This document shows, piece after piece, positions 49,201 to 63,107 of a stretch of DNA of 64,000 nucleotides. The stretch covers positions 33,405,501 through 33,469,500 of the forward strand of contig JBAIAC010000024.1 in the NCBI GenBank assembly GCA_037349315.1, given 5' to 3'. Numbering within the stretch: the stretch's first letter is position 1; each line of letters opens with the position of its first letter. The position numbers and the translations under genes are program-made. The notes below the pieces were generated by a model, which had not been told where the DNA came from, did not search any database, and saw nothing but the letters and a program-made list of their open reading frames with translations. Source of the DNA: Chelydra serpentina. Its lineage: Eukaryota; Chordata; Testudines; Chelydridae.

Positions 49201-51242
49201 CACAGAATACATCTTTCTTGAGGGAAGCCAGTCTTCAGTTTTGCTAAAAATAATGGGAGTTGATAACCATCTTTGCTAAGATAAGACTTACTTCTACATG
49301 CAAAGACTGTTGGTAAATGATGGCCATGTTGATTCAGGGTAGTTTGGCTTCAGCCCCTTTCGAATTAATGGAAAATGGAGCCTCTTTTGACTATGGGGAA
49401 AATTGCACGTTTGATGGCAGGAATCACAAAATCCTGGGAAACTAATAAAAACTACCAAATATTATTAGACTTAAGAGAAAATAATGAGAGTTAGCCAAAC
49501 TGGGGTTTGTAGTGACAGACAAGTGTGACTTCAAGCAATCGTGCCCATTCAAGGGACTTTTTATAACATTAACAATTATATTTCTGCATCACTGATCTAC
49601 AATGGCTGACTCAGTCACTCATGTAAGTATCACTGAGAAAGGGATTCCGCCCCGCCCCGTACTCCAGGTACATCTTAACATAGCAGCAGCCCATTTCTTC
49701 TCCCTGGCTCAGACTTTTATACTGCTTGCTTTCTTCTAAGAGCTACCTAGCTGGTAAGCTAATTACCTTATTAGCACATCAGGCTCCATCCAGGTGCAAG
49801 TAATCCTTTGTACCTTCCCAAAATACAAACTACCTAAATCCCTCCTACTCTAACTACACAACCAGTGTCCTTTTACTGAGTTCTCACTCATCAGGGTGCT
49901 GGCTTCCAAATGGCTCAATTGATAGCATCCTGTTCCAGTCAGTATCCACTGTCTCCTATGGCTAATGCCGCTCACAGGAATCTATAGCACCAGCACAGTC
50001 TTGCCAGAACAACTGGTAGATACTGAAGGTGCCAGACAATGAGACACACTGAGACTGTTTCACTGCACAGGCAGGTAGACTATGCAATTGTGGGACAGGA
50101 TGGAAAGCAGGGTTGGGGCACACCAGGGAGATGATTGTCACTTCCTGAGACCCCAACGTTGCTTCCGGGCAGCAATAAGATCCAGCACTACTATAGGGTC
50201 CTTTAATGGATCCTACCCCGTGGGGAATGCTGTTGTGGAGCTTCATTCTGCCATGCCCTCTTCCCTGCCTCAACAAACTGGGATGGGGCAATGGGCAGGG
50301 GCTCAGGGCACAAGCCTGCTGTCTGGCTCTAAAATCCTAACACCACTCTTGCAAGTAGGTAAGACACAAGAGGAAAAAAATCCTTCTCCTATAGCTTGTA
50401 CGTACTTGTATCTTTGCAGATTTAATTTTAAATGAAAAGATCAATAAAACATGACACCCTTAAGCTTCAGAACAAGTTTTTTTTTAAATGCAACAACTAC
50501 ACTTTAAACACCATAGTTAAATATAAATGGCCTCCAAAAAGCAGTTTAGAAAGAATACTTGTCTGTCATCTTAAAAAAAAAAGTTTTAAAAAATAAACTA
50601 ATATTCACAGTATGGTGAATCTAAAGTTGCATCTCACCTATTGAGAGATTCAATTGCAAACAACAGTCTGTAGGAAGGCTACTGAGTAATGCTGACTGGG
50701 AAGACACAATAGAATAGATTGTACCTTTGGAAAGTAGAGCTGTAATCCAGTTTGTATGAAAAGGAAGAATGGAAGTTTTGGTATAAACTCTACTGAATCA
50801 CAGAAGCCTGACACAATACAGCACAAGTGACATCCTTTTCTCAAAGAGGCGCAAGGCTCATTGAGCCTAGCAATTCAATTACCCTCTCAACCCAGAAAGA
50901 ACCCCCCCTCCTGAGTTGAGGTCTACTTGCAGAGCAACTTGGAACAGCCTACATTGTACTTGGCCTGTAAATATCTAAAAAGCCTCAGGCTTTAGAGAAC
51001 AAGAATCCCTGACCTTTTATGATTGCTACAGTAGTTTTTTTCCAACAAAACATACTACATAGAATGGAGTCCTTAAATAGCTGACAAAAGAATAAATTTT
51101 GAGTAAGTCACTGTTTAAACAGCTTATGTTTATAATATAAAACCAGTTTAAATGAATACGAGAGTGTCATACTACCAACTACTTAGTGAAAGAATACGGA
51201 CACAATGAAGGATAGGCAAACTGGTTTGTATAGTATGATTTA

Positions 51243-51527
51243 GGGCATGTCTACACTACATCTGCTACAGCAGCAGAGCTACAGTGCTCCAGCTGTGCCG
51301 CCGTAGTGTGGATGCTGCCTGTTCAATGAAAGAGATTTTCCCATCAATGCAATTAATCCAGCTCTCCTAGAGGTGGTAGCTAGGTCAACAAAAGAATCCT
51401 TCCATCAACCTAGCTACGTCTAAACCGGGGGTTAGGATGGCCTAACTACAGTGCTCAGGGCATGAAATTTTTCACAGCCTTGAGTAACATAACTAGGTCA
51501 ATCTAACTTTTAAGTATAGACCAGGCC
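51243..51527. mobile_element. Harbinger-like MITE of another family, 285 bp
   Basis: Ends GGGCATGTCTACACTACA and AAGTATAGACCAGGCC, flanked by TTTA (51239-51242 and 51528-51531). The interior contains inverted CTACAGTGCTC and TACAGTGCTCAGG-type segments. It directly abuts the CR1 3' end that follows. Confidence 0.7.
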
Positions 51528-51539
51528 TTTAAGTATTTT

Positions 51540-51935
51540 ACATTTTAACTTAACAAAAAGATGGTTAAGGGGTGACTTGATTACAATTCACAAGTATCTA
51601 CATGGGGAACAAATATTTTAAAATGGGCACTTCGATCCAGCAGAGAAAGGTATTACAAGATCCAATGGCTGAAAGTTGAAGCTAGACAAATTCAGTCTGA
51701 AAATAAGGCATACATTTTTAGCAGGGAGGGTAATTAATCACTGGAACAATTTACCAAGAGTCATAGCAGATTCTCCATCACTAACAATTTTTAAATTGAG
51801 GTTGGAGGGTTTTTTAAAACATATGTGCTCTAGGAATTATTTTGGGGAAGTTCTATGGCCGGTGTTACAGAGGATGTCAAACTAGATAATTACAACAGTC
51901 CCTTCTGGCCTTGGAATCCATGAAACTCCTTCTCC
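51540..51935 (+). mobile_element. CR1 LINE 3' end
   Basis: The plus strand encodes the last part of CR1 ORF2: L-D-K-F-S-L-K-I-R-H-T-F, then V-I-N-H-W-N-N-L-P-R-V and S-L-T-I-F-K-L-R-L-E-G-F. Upstream, a second frame gives the preceding tract. The 3' UTR ends TTCTGGCCTTGGAATCCATG. It is truncated at its 5' end and lies antisense to DPYD. Confidence 0.9.
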
Positions 51936-52761
51936 CTGCACATAACCATTTTGAGATTTAAGCCAGTGTGGAAATTCTCTTAGCTACAGTATTGTCTGCA
52001 AATATAACCTGCTCTGGAGCTTCCCCCAGGTGAGGGAGGAAGACTGTCCATTGGGTCAGGGCAAGGAAGTTGCTGGGCTAGATGTGCTTGAGGGTCTTCG
52101 AAAGGTGAGATGGTGCTGGAACCTATTGAGGGAGACCAGGAGCTTGTTGAGGGGTGAGAGAGGGATATAGTAAGGATAGCAGAAGGTTGAGAAGGAGAAG
52201 AGGGACCTCAACAGGTCCAGCTAAGCATCCAGGTTTTCTGGATTTCTTACTAAATACCTGAATCTTCCAAGCTTCAACCTTTCATTGGCCAAGAGAATAT
52301 TTTGTCGCGACATCAAGAGGAGTCTTCTTGGTAATCAGATTAAAATTATTAACAGTTGTTTATTTACAAGATGCAAATGACAGAAGATATTTCAAAGTAA
52401 AATATTTTTCATCAAAAATGGTCTCTTTAGAAAATGATTTTTTAACAAAAGACTTGATATTGTCAATTCATGTTTGTCAAAATGTGCGTTTCTTTAAAAT
52501 CTTTTATCAATTTTTTTCAGTCAACAAAAAGTTTTGATGGCACTTTCAATGATGATTTTAATTAAAGAAAAATCAATTGAAAAATCTGCAAAACAATTTG
52601 AAGAACCAAAAATGTAGTCTATTTCAAATTTTTCAAAATGAAAACAAATTTCAAATGTATTCACTAAAACTAGCTTTTCTGCTTTTTGATCAGTTCTAAA
52701 AATGTCATATACATACTTGTAATCATGCACAAATCCACCTAGAAAGCAGAGTGACTTAGAG

Positions 52762-53098
52762 CAGGGGTTGGCAACTTTCAGAATGCGGCCCATCAGGGTA
52801 AGCCACTGGAGGGCCGTGAGACATTTTGTTTACATTGACCATCTGCAGGCACGGCCGCTTGCGTCTTGCAGTGGCCATGGTTCACCATTCCCGGCCAATG
52901 GGCGCTGCAGGAAGTGGTGGTCAGCATGTCTCTGTGGCCCACCCACTTCCCGCAGCTCCCATTGGCCGGGAATGGTGAACCGTGGCCACTGGGACCTCTG
53001 GGGGGCCGTGCCTGAGGACAGTTAACTTAGACAAACTGTCTGGCGGCCCGCCAGCGGATTGCCCTGCCGGGCCATGGGCCAAAGATTGCCGACCCCTG
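52762..53098. mobile_element. hAT-type MITE, 337 bp
   Basis: Ends CAGGGGTTGGCAACTTT and AAAGATTGCCGACCCCTG. Flanking 8-mers ACTTAGAG and TCCTAGAG agree at six of eight positions, as for an aged 8-bp duplication. An internal inverted repeat (52879-52982) carries GGCCAATGGG and CCCATTGGCC, two facing CCAAT motifs. Confidence 0.8.
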
Positions 53099-53114
53099 TC
53101 CTAGAGGAAATGGC

Positions 53115-53345
53115 CTAGGACTAGAAGGGTGGAAAGATGGATTGTAATCTCAGCTCTACCTTTGTTCTTATGTGTGATCTTGAGCAAGTCATTTCACTTT
53201 TGTGTGCCTCTCCCACCCTTTGCCTCTCTTGTTTACTTAAGCTGTAAACTCTTTGAGGCAGGGACAATGTCTTTCTGTGTGTTTGTACAGTTTCTAGCAC
53301 ATTGGGGTCCTGATCTAAATTGGGGCCTGTTAGTAAAGTAATAGG
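53115..53345 (+). mobile_element. MIR/L2-tailed SINE relic
   Basis: GTGTGATCTTGAGCAAGTCA and TTCACTTTTGTGTGCCTC form a MIR-type core. The tail GTAAACTCTTTGAGGCAGGG and TTTGTACAGTTTCTAGCACA is of the type seen in L2-derived ends. Confidence 0.7.
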
Positions 53346-54416
53346 GGCTAGAAAATGATAGGAGATGTGGAGAATTGCATCTAAAGGTTCTTGAGGAGTA
53401 GAGATTGTGGAGTATTGTGTCCCTAGGAAGCTGGTAGGAGCATGAACGGGGGGAGGTATAGGCATTGGTGATGACTTGGAAGCAGGATGGAGAAGGGAGA
53501 ATCTCTCTGGTCTCTTCTGCACAGCACTATCGCCTAGACTGGTTCCTGAGCATATCAGTTTGTTTCATTTTGGGGGCTTTTTTATTTAAAAACCAACTAA
53601 TGTTCATTTTAATTTATAGTACACCTGAGATACTCACGCAGCTGGGCAACTTTAGATTTCCTCCACATGGGCTAAGGTAAGAGAGTGTAACATAAGGCTG
53701 TATGTAACTTCATTCTGGGAACTGAGAACACTGAGGTGCAGAGCTGATTTTACAGACGCAGTAAGTGACTATATATCTTTGTCCTAACATTTTGGCCAGC
53801 ACAATGAGGAAAGCGCAACCACTTGATATTTTTTTAAGCCATCATTGTGCCGTGTTCAACAATACTGTCAGTCTCATCACATTTTTTCAGGCACCAGCAC
53901 CAGGCAAAAAATATTGTTGAGCCCTTCTCTGTAAAAGTTACTGCTTCTGAAAGGAGACTGTAGTTATGGGCATGGAGGGTCCCTAAGAGCCAGGCAAGTC
54001 AGGCTATGACTGCATGTTAGTAATTGCAGAGTAATTTGAGGTTTTAGATTTTCCCCTAAGGAACACTGAAGCTCTTTAGAGAATGGCTGCACTATGCCAT
54101 TATTTTTCTAAAGCAGAACTTCCTGATGAAGTAGCAACCGTTCAAGTTACTCACGCTGGGCCAAACCACAGACTGACTGAGTGCCTACAGGTCCCACGAC
54201 AGCTTTGGGAGATGTGACATAAAACAATTACACAGAACTAAGTGTTAAGGAAAGTATCCTATCTATATAGCCCATACACAACTGATGTAAACCTGGCCCT
54301 ATTTGAGTCAATAGGAGTCTTCCCATTGATTTCAATAGGAGTCTTCCCACTGGGTCAGGATTTTACCCAACAACATTAAAATCAGACCCTTAATATTATC
54401 TCAACATGCCTGTAGC

Positions 54417-55120
54417 AGGATGCAATCCCAGAACATATCCCCTCCTCGTGGCACTGCAGTCACTCTGCCTCAGTCTCCCCGCATCAGTGATGGTTCTCTG
54501 GGACTTCAGCATAGTTCAATTGCTGAGGTGACCATAATAATGAAAGTCCAAAGAAAAAGAACCACTCCCTCTAACCTCAGGCCTATGCTGCACACAACAG
54601 CCTTCAACTTCTCATCTTCCAGCCCTTCAGGGTTCTAGTCAATCACTTCTTCCTCCCCTTAACAGCAGGGGTCTCTGTACATTCTCCCAGGGTAATAACA
54701 TAGGGGGAACCCACCCCCACCCTTTACACTGGGTTCCCTGCCATTGGAACCCTAAACAACTGGGCTATCTGCCCTGTAACTCAAACCCTTATTCACTCTC
54801 TTTCCCTCCCAGCACCTCTTTTTATGTACCTATGTACTCTCTCTGGAGAGTCTTTTCTCTCAAGTCTTTCCTAGTCCCAATCCTGGTCTTAAACATCATC
54901 TCCCTTGTGACAGAGTTACCAGAACCCTCCTTCCTTGGGCTGTACTGTAATCCTAGCAGGCTTCTCTCAGCCCCCAGCTTCCCCTTGGAACAGGATAACC
55001 GAACCCTCCTTCCCGAAGCTGTGCTTCACTTCAGACTGACTTCCACAAGCCCTCGATATCCATTGCCCTTGAAGGGGAGAAACCATCGTGCTACAATGTT
55101 TCCATATTGAAATTTGCTTT
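54417..55120. repeat. Unclassified C-rich repeat-like block
   Basis: Recurring phrases such as CAGAACCCTCCTTCC / CCGAACCCTCCTTCC (about 54920 and 54999) suggest an old internal duplication. I do not recognise the family. Confidence 0.3.
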
Positions 55121-55622
55121 AGGGTACTATAATGTAGTGGGAAGGGGAAGAGCAGCAGATTCATTACTGCTTTGTATCTTCTCTGTTCAGGGCTTCTTTC
55201 TTTCACTATATTTCAAGGATGCATTAGGAACTGATATGCCTCAAAGTAGTACAGTACCAGTGGAAACAGATGCCTAGCATTCATAAAAATAAATGCTGCA
55301 TTGACATAACAGATTATATAACAGAGCAGTCTATATGCAGATGCCGGACATAATGCCACCATAATTCTTAACCATGTTAACAAGTAATTATGGTATAAAC
55401 AACATATGTCTTAATAACTCCTTTTGTCCCGATGTTTATTGTCAATATATAGAATTTACTGTAAGGGTTTCAGCTCATATAATAAGCAACGTGTAATAAA
55501 AACAAGTTGGCTGTTAACTCAGTCTCAATGTGGCTGCTACCTTACCCTCAATGTGCACATGAGACCCACTTTTCTCTCATTTTACCTATGTGGACTCCAG
55601 TACCAGCGGGATGTGTGTGTGA

Positions 55623-55918
55623 GGGCTGGTCTACACTAACCCCCCAATTCGAACTAAGATACGCAACTTCAGCTACGTGAATAATGTAGCTGAAGTCGAA
55701 GTATCTTAGTTCGACTGAAAAGGTACTTACCCGGGGTCCACACGCGGTGCGCAGGCTCCCCCGTCAATTCCGCCTACTCCGTTCGTGGAGCAGGATTACA
55801 AGCGTCGACGGGGGACCACTTCCTGGTTCGATTTATCGCATCTAGACAAGACGCGATAAATCGAACCCAGAAGATCGATTGGACTCCTCCGACGCGACGC
55901 GTAAGTATAGACGTACCC
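55623..55918 (+). mobile_element. Harbinger-like MITE copy C, 296 bp
   Basis: Ends GGGCTGGTCTACACTA and AGTATAGACGTACCC. Hairpin 1 uses GAACTAAGATACGCAACTTC with ATCTTAGTTCGA. Hairpin 2 uses GGTTCGATTTATCGC with GCGATAAATCGAACC. Minus-strand CCGGGTAAGTACC at 55723-55734 is a splice-donor consensus in DPYD sense orientation. It lies 0.9 kb downstream (in gene direction) of exon 4. Confidence 0.82.
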
Positions 55919-56821
55919 TTAGACAGGTAGCAGGAGATGGGGCCAGCTGCTTCTGTAAACCTCTCACCCAAAACAGTCACAAGCCCTCCCAGTAGTCCCC
56001 AAGCTTGGATGGAGTAACAGCAAATCAAGCTTCACCAAAAGAGTTAAATGAGTTTTTAAAAGGTAAGTGGTAATTAATATCTTTTCAGGATTAGAATGTC
56101 CCTCACAACCTGATTAATGCAGACATACATTTTCATGTTAGCTGTGCAGTCAGCTTCAACGTTTCTATTTTTGATTGTTAAAAGGTACTTACACATCTGA
56201 AGGCAACAGAAAGTATCTTTTTTTCTCCATTAACAGGATAGCATCTGGAAACACTCCACCTTATTAAAGTTGATTCTATTTATTGATGTAATAATTTATT
56301 AATATTATTGGGTTTTGTGAATAAAAAATGATAAAGCTTGTTTACTTGAACCATAGTAATGAAAAACATTCATCCCTGAGATGAGCACCTGCATGCCAAG
56401 TGTCAGCCCAAAGCAAATTTTATTAATAAAATTATAATCATTTCCTGAAAATATTTATTCTCTAATGGAAAAAAAATAATGTCTTGTGACTATAATGGCT
56501 CAGTCAGGTAACAATACAGTGAATTCATTACACTGAAATGTTTCATTTTGTCAATACTATTAATTGATTAAATCCATCCAAAACAAATACCTGAAAGAAA
56601 AATAAATCTGCTGAAGAAACAGATTTACCGTACAGTCTGTGCATTTGCAATATCACCAAAGAACAATATCAGTAAGAATAATTAAAAATTAAGAAGAATC
56701 TGGTAAATTTGATCATACCTGTTCTAAAAATTATTTTATTAGAGTCTACAAAGATAAGGATTGTAATTCAATCACACAAAGAGAAATGCAAGCAACTGCT
56801 GTTCTTGCGTTTCATTTACTA

Positions 56822-57285
<464 letters not shown>

Positions 57286-57764
57286 TGCAGATTCATAAAA
57301 TCCACTATTCTGAATGTGCAATCTATCGCTATATTACATACACAGATATGTTAAAAGAATGTTAAGGCTGAAAAGTTAAGCACTCATAGGATAGGAAATG
57401 CCACAATTTTTATTATCCATTGAACATTATGCACAGACTTATTATATAATCATACTATTTTTCCATGGACCCCTGCCTTGTTCAGTGCACAGGATGGATG
57501 ATGCTCACTGAATGAGTACCTATTTGATTTTTCTCTTTATTTGTATTCCTTATTATTTTATTCTTCATTATTCAATGTATGGGCACAGGCCTTATTTACT
57601 AAATGCCAGTCAAACCCTGCTCTGAAGAGAATTATTAATTTAATCATGGGCCTTTCGATGGTATTTCTCACTGTAGTATCTGCTTCACAAACAGTTAATA
57701 TATCTTCACAATCTGAAAATATTTTTTTTTTCTAGACCTGGCTCTATAATAAATTCTTCTGTGA

Positions 57765-57830
57765 TCTTAGGCAAGGTCTGTGTGCCTTAGTTTTCCCAAC
57801 TGTAAAACAGATGAAATTCATTAATGAAGT
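57765..57830 (+). mobile_element. MIR core fragment
   Basis: GATCTTAGGCAAGGTCTGTG and CCTTAGTTTTCCCAACTGTA fit the MIR core, with a small deletion. Confidence 0.55.
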
Positions 57831-58615
57831 TCTATAGGTGTAACTGAGAGTATAATTTTGACAACTGAATAATCAGATATGTAGAGTTTTATGTTACTTT
57901 TATAGGAAAGATGATAAAAATAATTCATGATTTATATGGTTCACCCTGTTTCTGTCCCAAGGAAGAAAAATGGCTGCTAAATATTATGTCTCTTATTTTG
58001 TGCAATACAATTAATTTAATGAGTTAGTTTAAGATTTAGATAAAAGGACAAATTTTTACTTCTAAACTGTGGGGTTACAATCTGTGACTTTGGGAGTACA
58101 AATCAACACTCTTATGGCAACTTGCACTGAAGTTGACTGGAGTTTTGAATGTGTATCTGAGGGCAGAACAGGAACCTTTTTTCGCCCATGACAAATTATA
58201 TTGTATAATAAAATACGCAGACTTAAGTAGCAGTGATTAATGACTCATTAATTCGTCCAAAGGCATCCATGTGAGCATACAGGTCTAAGTTCACCTCCAC
58301 AAGTCCTTTTACAGGATTGGACCCTAAAGAATCTAGTTGAGCATGATTTCTAAAAAAGCAAGCATCAGCTAAAGAGTTAAAATGATACCCTGTTAAAAGA
58401 TTTTTGTGAGGGTTTTTTGGAGCTTTACACTTTAGTGAAATATCATAGACCAAATGCCACACTACTCATAATCTCAGAATTCATTTAATTATTCTGGACA
58501 TTTCTGAGCATAGTTATAAAAGATGTCTATGTCAACTTACAGAAAATAGCAAAAAATAAACATTTTTCAGGGCTAATATGGCTACTTGTACAGCATTCCC
58601 AAATCTCCCATTATT

Positions 58616-58745
58616 ATTTAGTAATAAATATTACCATTATAGTACAGCCACAAGGATTAGGGTCCCATTATGTTGGGTGCTGTACAAACATAGAAAGAGA
58701 TTATCCTAGTCGTAGGGGGCTTACAGTCTAAAAACACAATGAGTT
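58616..58745 (-). mobile_element. L2/MIR-type tail relic
   Basis: GGGTCCCATTATGTTGGGTG, CTGTACAAACATAGAAAGAG and GGGGGCTTACAGTCTAA are the reverse complement of the tail type seen at 53230-53340. Confidence 0.6.
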
Positions 58746-60689
58746 GCAGAGTCCAGGATAGGGATTAAACATATAAGCAAATGCATTTAATGAATAAGTG
58801 TTAGAGATTTGTTAGTTAATGTATTGTAGGTGTTAATGGGTTTTTTTGTTTGTTCATTCATTGGTTTGTTCCGATTGGTCATAAAGTGAGTAAGAAAACG
58901 AAATAGTCACAGCTTGTCACCTACCTCACCATGATTAGCAATCAGTATTTTGTGGACATCATTTCAGAAATGAGTTAACTGGGCATTTGGAGAAGGATAT
59001 GGTAATAGTTGTTTGGATTTTATCACAGAGGCTTTTTTCCATGCATTTGAGGAAGCACGGAACAACAAGTGATCTTAGTACTCTAAGCAGACTTGATGGG
59101 CGCAAGGTTGCAGTATACAAAGCCAGAAAAGAAGAGATTGTAGTAATCGAGATGTGACATGATGACGGTTTGTCTGACAGTTTTGGCTGTGTAGACAGAG
59201 AGGTGAGAACAGACTTCAGAATCATATGTAAGAAAAAAGCAGCCATTCTGGTATGTGTTTTCTCCACCACTGCCCCAACTCAAGACAGTTTTTAAAATGC
59301 AATAGCTCTTTAGGCAGGTCTGTGTGGACTATCCTTAAGACAAAGTATATTTATATTTAAAATGAATAGAAAGGCCCCATGACAGGATAGCCAATGTATA
59401 GATTAATGGTTGTGTTTATTAAGTATCTTTACCAAATAATTTCTTTTTTTATTATTATTGAGATGGTTCACAAATAACAGCTGTTGAAAACATCAGGTAT
59501 TAATGAGGCAGGGCAAAGTAAACCTGAATTATAGCTTTTTTGGTGTGAGCGTGTGCCATGAATATGCCAGTAGGCTCACTCTGATAATAATACCATCTTC
59601 CAGTTCTCTGAGTGCTCTGCAGACTAAAGTGCATCAGGCTGCCATTAATCCCACTTATCACACTGACAGCTCAGTAATTACACTACTGCTATAGTCAGGT
59701 ACTGTAGTCCTAATAAAATATCAGCCACTGCACGGAATGCATGCTGGTGAGATGTTTTATTAAACTTGGGGGGTTGATCATCAAGTGACATTAGTGTTGA
59801 CCTATTTTTCTATTTGACAATAAATTATCCTTTGACCATGCCATAATAGATATTATAGAGTGCATTTACTGTACCAAACAGCAAAGGTACTGCATTCCAA
59901 TGAGCTAGGCAAATGGCATAAATAAAATAGTAGAAATGCATGCCAGAATATCATTACCTAAATTGCTTTAAGTGACTGATACTGTGAAAAATCAGAGACA
60001 GTACTGTACTTAGGGGAATAGGCCAACATTTGCTGTAAACCTCAATACTACATACATTTTCCCTTATAAATGAATGGCAAAGATTACACTTTTGTTTTAC
60101 CTTGCCCCCTTTGAAATTCCCCTTTACTTTGTGAAAGCCCCTTTCACTTTTCAAAGGTACTCTGTTATTATGTATTTGGTTTAAAATGCACTATAAGCAA
60201 CAAAATCAGTAAATAAAAATTCTCCAATCCACTTGTCACAACTAATGCATTTAGAGCAAAATGGCCTTGATTTATTTATTTATCGGTGGTAATATCTGTC
60301 CTAGAGAAAACAAAAATTTAAACCCATATACATATTTATATTTAGGCATATCTAAATCACATATGTAAATTAACATACTTACATCTTCGTACCAATGAAA
60401 TACAACAAACTCTTCCAGTTATCAACACATGTTAAAAACTTATCGCCCTCCATCTGTCCTTGGAATGACGATTTAATCATTGAGAAAGACATAAAAGTTC
60501 TATGATATTGTATTGTTTCAAAAGACAGAGGATATTCACTATTCTGAGAGCTAGCTCAAGACCTATGCAGTGCTTAAGCACGACTAAAAACTCTATTTTG
60601 AGACCTTAAGTGGGGTTCCACACTAGAGTAAGTTTTACCCATGGTAACTTATATTTAAAATGTTTCGTAAGAGGGGGCAAGGCCAGGAA

Positions 60690-61585
60690 CGAATTTACAT
60701 GAAACAAACTGTGCGGTGGCACGAGGCCCCCCCAATGACGGCGGGGAGAAAGGGGGTCCCAAAATTCAGGACAAATCTCATCTGACAGCCTGCTCGAGTC
60801 CCGGCTGGCAGTGCAGCAGGACTCAGGCAGGCAGGCTGCCTGCATGCCGTGGCCGGTGGCCCCACGCCACTCCTGGAAGCGGCCGGCTGCTGGCACATAT
60901 CTGCGCAGCCTCCCTCCATGCCGTGCCACTAACGGAAGTGGCAGCATGTCCCTGCAGCCCCTGGGGGGGCATGTCTCCTCACGCTGTCCCCACCCTGAGT
61001 GCCAACTCTGCAACTCCCATTGGCTGGGAACTGCGGCCAATGGGAGCTGCAGTGGTGACGCCTGCAGGCAGTGGCGGGCGGAGACCCCCTGGCCCTCCCC
61101 ACCTAGAAGCCACTGCCGGGGGGGGAGGTATGCCGGTTGCTTTGGGAACTGCGCTGCCCGAGGTAAGCGCTACACCCCTGCCCCTCTCCTGCACACCAAC
61201 CTCCTGCCCCAGCCCAGAGCCCGCACCCTCACCCCTCCCACACCTCAACCCCCTGCCCCAGCCCAGAGCCCGCACCCCAACTTCCTCCCAGAGCTCGCAC
61301 CCTCACCCCCTCCCACACCTCAACCACCTGCCCCAACCCAGAGCCCACACCCTGCACCCAAACTTCCTCCCAGAGCCTGACCCCCAACACTCCCTCCTAC
61401 ACCCCAACCCCCTGCCCCAATCAAGGTACCTCACTTTATTTTCATTTACTTCCCATTACTTATAATACAGGAGGAGGAAGAAGAAAAAAGTATGAAAAAT
61501 CAGAGGAGAGATAAGAGAGAATGTTCTTTTTCTTGGCTGGGTCCTGGGGGGGGGGCGAAAATGAAGCTGTGCACAGGGGCCCCCT
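60690..61585. repeat. GC-rich composite repeat with internal minisatellite
   Basis: About 900 bp of very GC-rich sequence in an AT-rich intron. It contains facing CCAAT motifs (CCCATTGGCTGGGAA and GCGGCCAATGGGAGC, 61017-61048) and, from about 61190 to 61420, degenerate C-rich units reading CTGCCCCAGCCCAGAGCCCG and CACCCCAACTTCCTCCCAGA. Long apparent open frames on both strands are composition effects. Exact ends are unclear. Confidence 0.6.
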
Positions 61586-61927
61586 AACTCTAACATGAAA
61601 ATAGTCATTTGAAAAGTTGCAGTCCAAAAGGAAGTGAAGCAACCAACTCAGAGAGAAGACAATGTATTGTGTTGATACCACAGCAACTGAGACAAAATAT
61701 ATATTTAGAGAAAATTACACATTTGAAACATAAATGTACTCCAGAACCCCAACCATTAATCCCACCTTAGATAAGATTGCATTCTCACTTTTGAAGCAGG
61801 CACAGGGATACTAATTTTCCTATGTGAATAAACCTAGGTATAAAACATCCATATCAATTAACCATTTTTGCAAAGTATTTACACAAGAGAATGCTCTGTT
61901 GTGTAGCTTTATTTAGTGTTACAAGGT

Positions 61928-63098
61928 CATAGAAATATAGGATTAGAAGGGACATTGAGAAGACATCAAGTTCAGCCACCGGATCTTAGCCATGATCAAG
62001 TAAACCTAGACTATCCCTGACAGGTGTTCATCCAACCTGTTCTTAAAAACCTTTGAGGATGGGGATTCAACTACTTCCCTTGGAAGCCTATTCCAAAGAA
62101 TAACTCCCCTTATAGTTAGAAAGTTTTTCCTAATATCTAACCTAAATTTCCCTTGCAAGATTAAATCCATAACTCCTTGTCCTACCTTCAGTGTATATGG
62201 AGATCGATCAATCACAGTCCGATTTATAACAGCCCTTGACATTTGTGAAGACTTATCAGGTGCCCCTTTAGTCTTTATTTCTTAAGACTAAATGTGCCCA
62301 GCTTTTAACATTTCCTTATAGGCCGGTTTTCTAAACATTTTATAATTTTTGTTGCTCTCATCCGGACTCTCTCAAATTTGTGCACATCTTTTCTAAAGTG
62401 TGGTGTCCAGCATTGGACACAATACTCCAGCTGAGACCTCACCAGTGCTGAGTAGAACAGGACAATTACCTCCAGTTTCTTACATACAACACTCCTGTTA
62501 ATATACCCAGAATGATATTACTCCTTTTCACCACTTTATCACATTGCTGGCTCATATTCAACCTGTGATCCCTATAACCCCAAGATCCTTTTCAGCAGTA
62601 CTATCACCTAGCTAGTTATTCCCTATTTTGTAGTTGTGCATTTGATTTTTCCTTCTTAGGTGAAGTACTTTGCACTTTGAACTTCATCTTGTTCAATTCA
62701 GACCAATTCTCCAATTAGTCGAGGATCTTTTGAATTCTAATTCTGTCCTCCAAAATCCTTGCAACTCCTCCCAAACTGGTGTCATCTGCAAATTTTATAA
62801 GCATATTCGCCACCCCATTATCCCAGTCATTAATGAAAATATTGAATACCAGACCCAGGACTAATACCTGTGGGACCCAACTAGTTATGCATTCTCAGTT
62901 TGTCACCAAAACATTGAAAACTACTATTTGAGTAAGGTATTTCAACCAGTTGTGCACCCACCCCACAGTAAATTCATCTAAACCATATTTCCTTAGTTTG
63001 CCAATGAGATGTCATGTGGCACTGTCAAAATCTTTACTAAGATCAAGATATAGCGTGTGTATTGCTTCCCTCCATCCACTAATCCAGTAACCCTGCCC
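61928..63098 (-). mobile_element. CR1 LINE fragment
   Basis: On the minus strand the 3' end is at about 61928 and the 5' truncation near 63098. The C-terminal ORF2 relic at 62242-62006 has G-K-F-R-L-D-I-R-K-N-F, L-W-N-R-L-P-R-E-V-V-E-S-P and V-F-K-N-R-L-D. Upstream RT sequence is recognisable only across frameshifts. The copy is inactive. Confidence 0.88.
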
Positions 63099-63107
63099 CC
63101 CCCAATA

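Noticed and set aside
58223..58462. 79-residue minus-strand open frame
   Set aside because: Checked as a possible DPYD exon 3 or other exon. It does not match DPYD, has no convincing splice borders and shows no domain.
60716..61465. 249-residue open frame on the plus strand, rich in proline
   Set aside because: It lies in a GC-rich composite repeat with minisatellite units. Other long frames overlap it on both strands, and no domain is recognisable.
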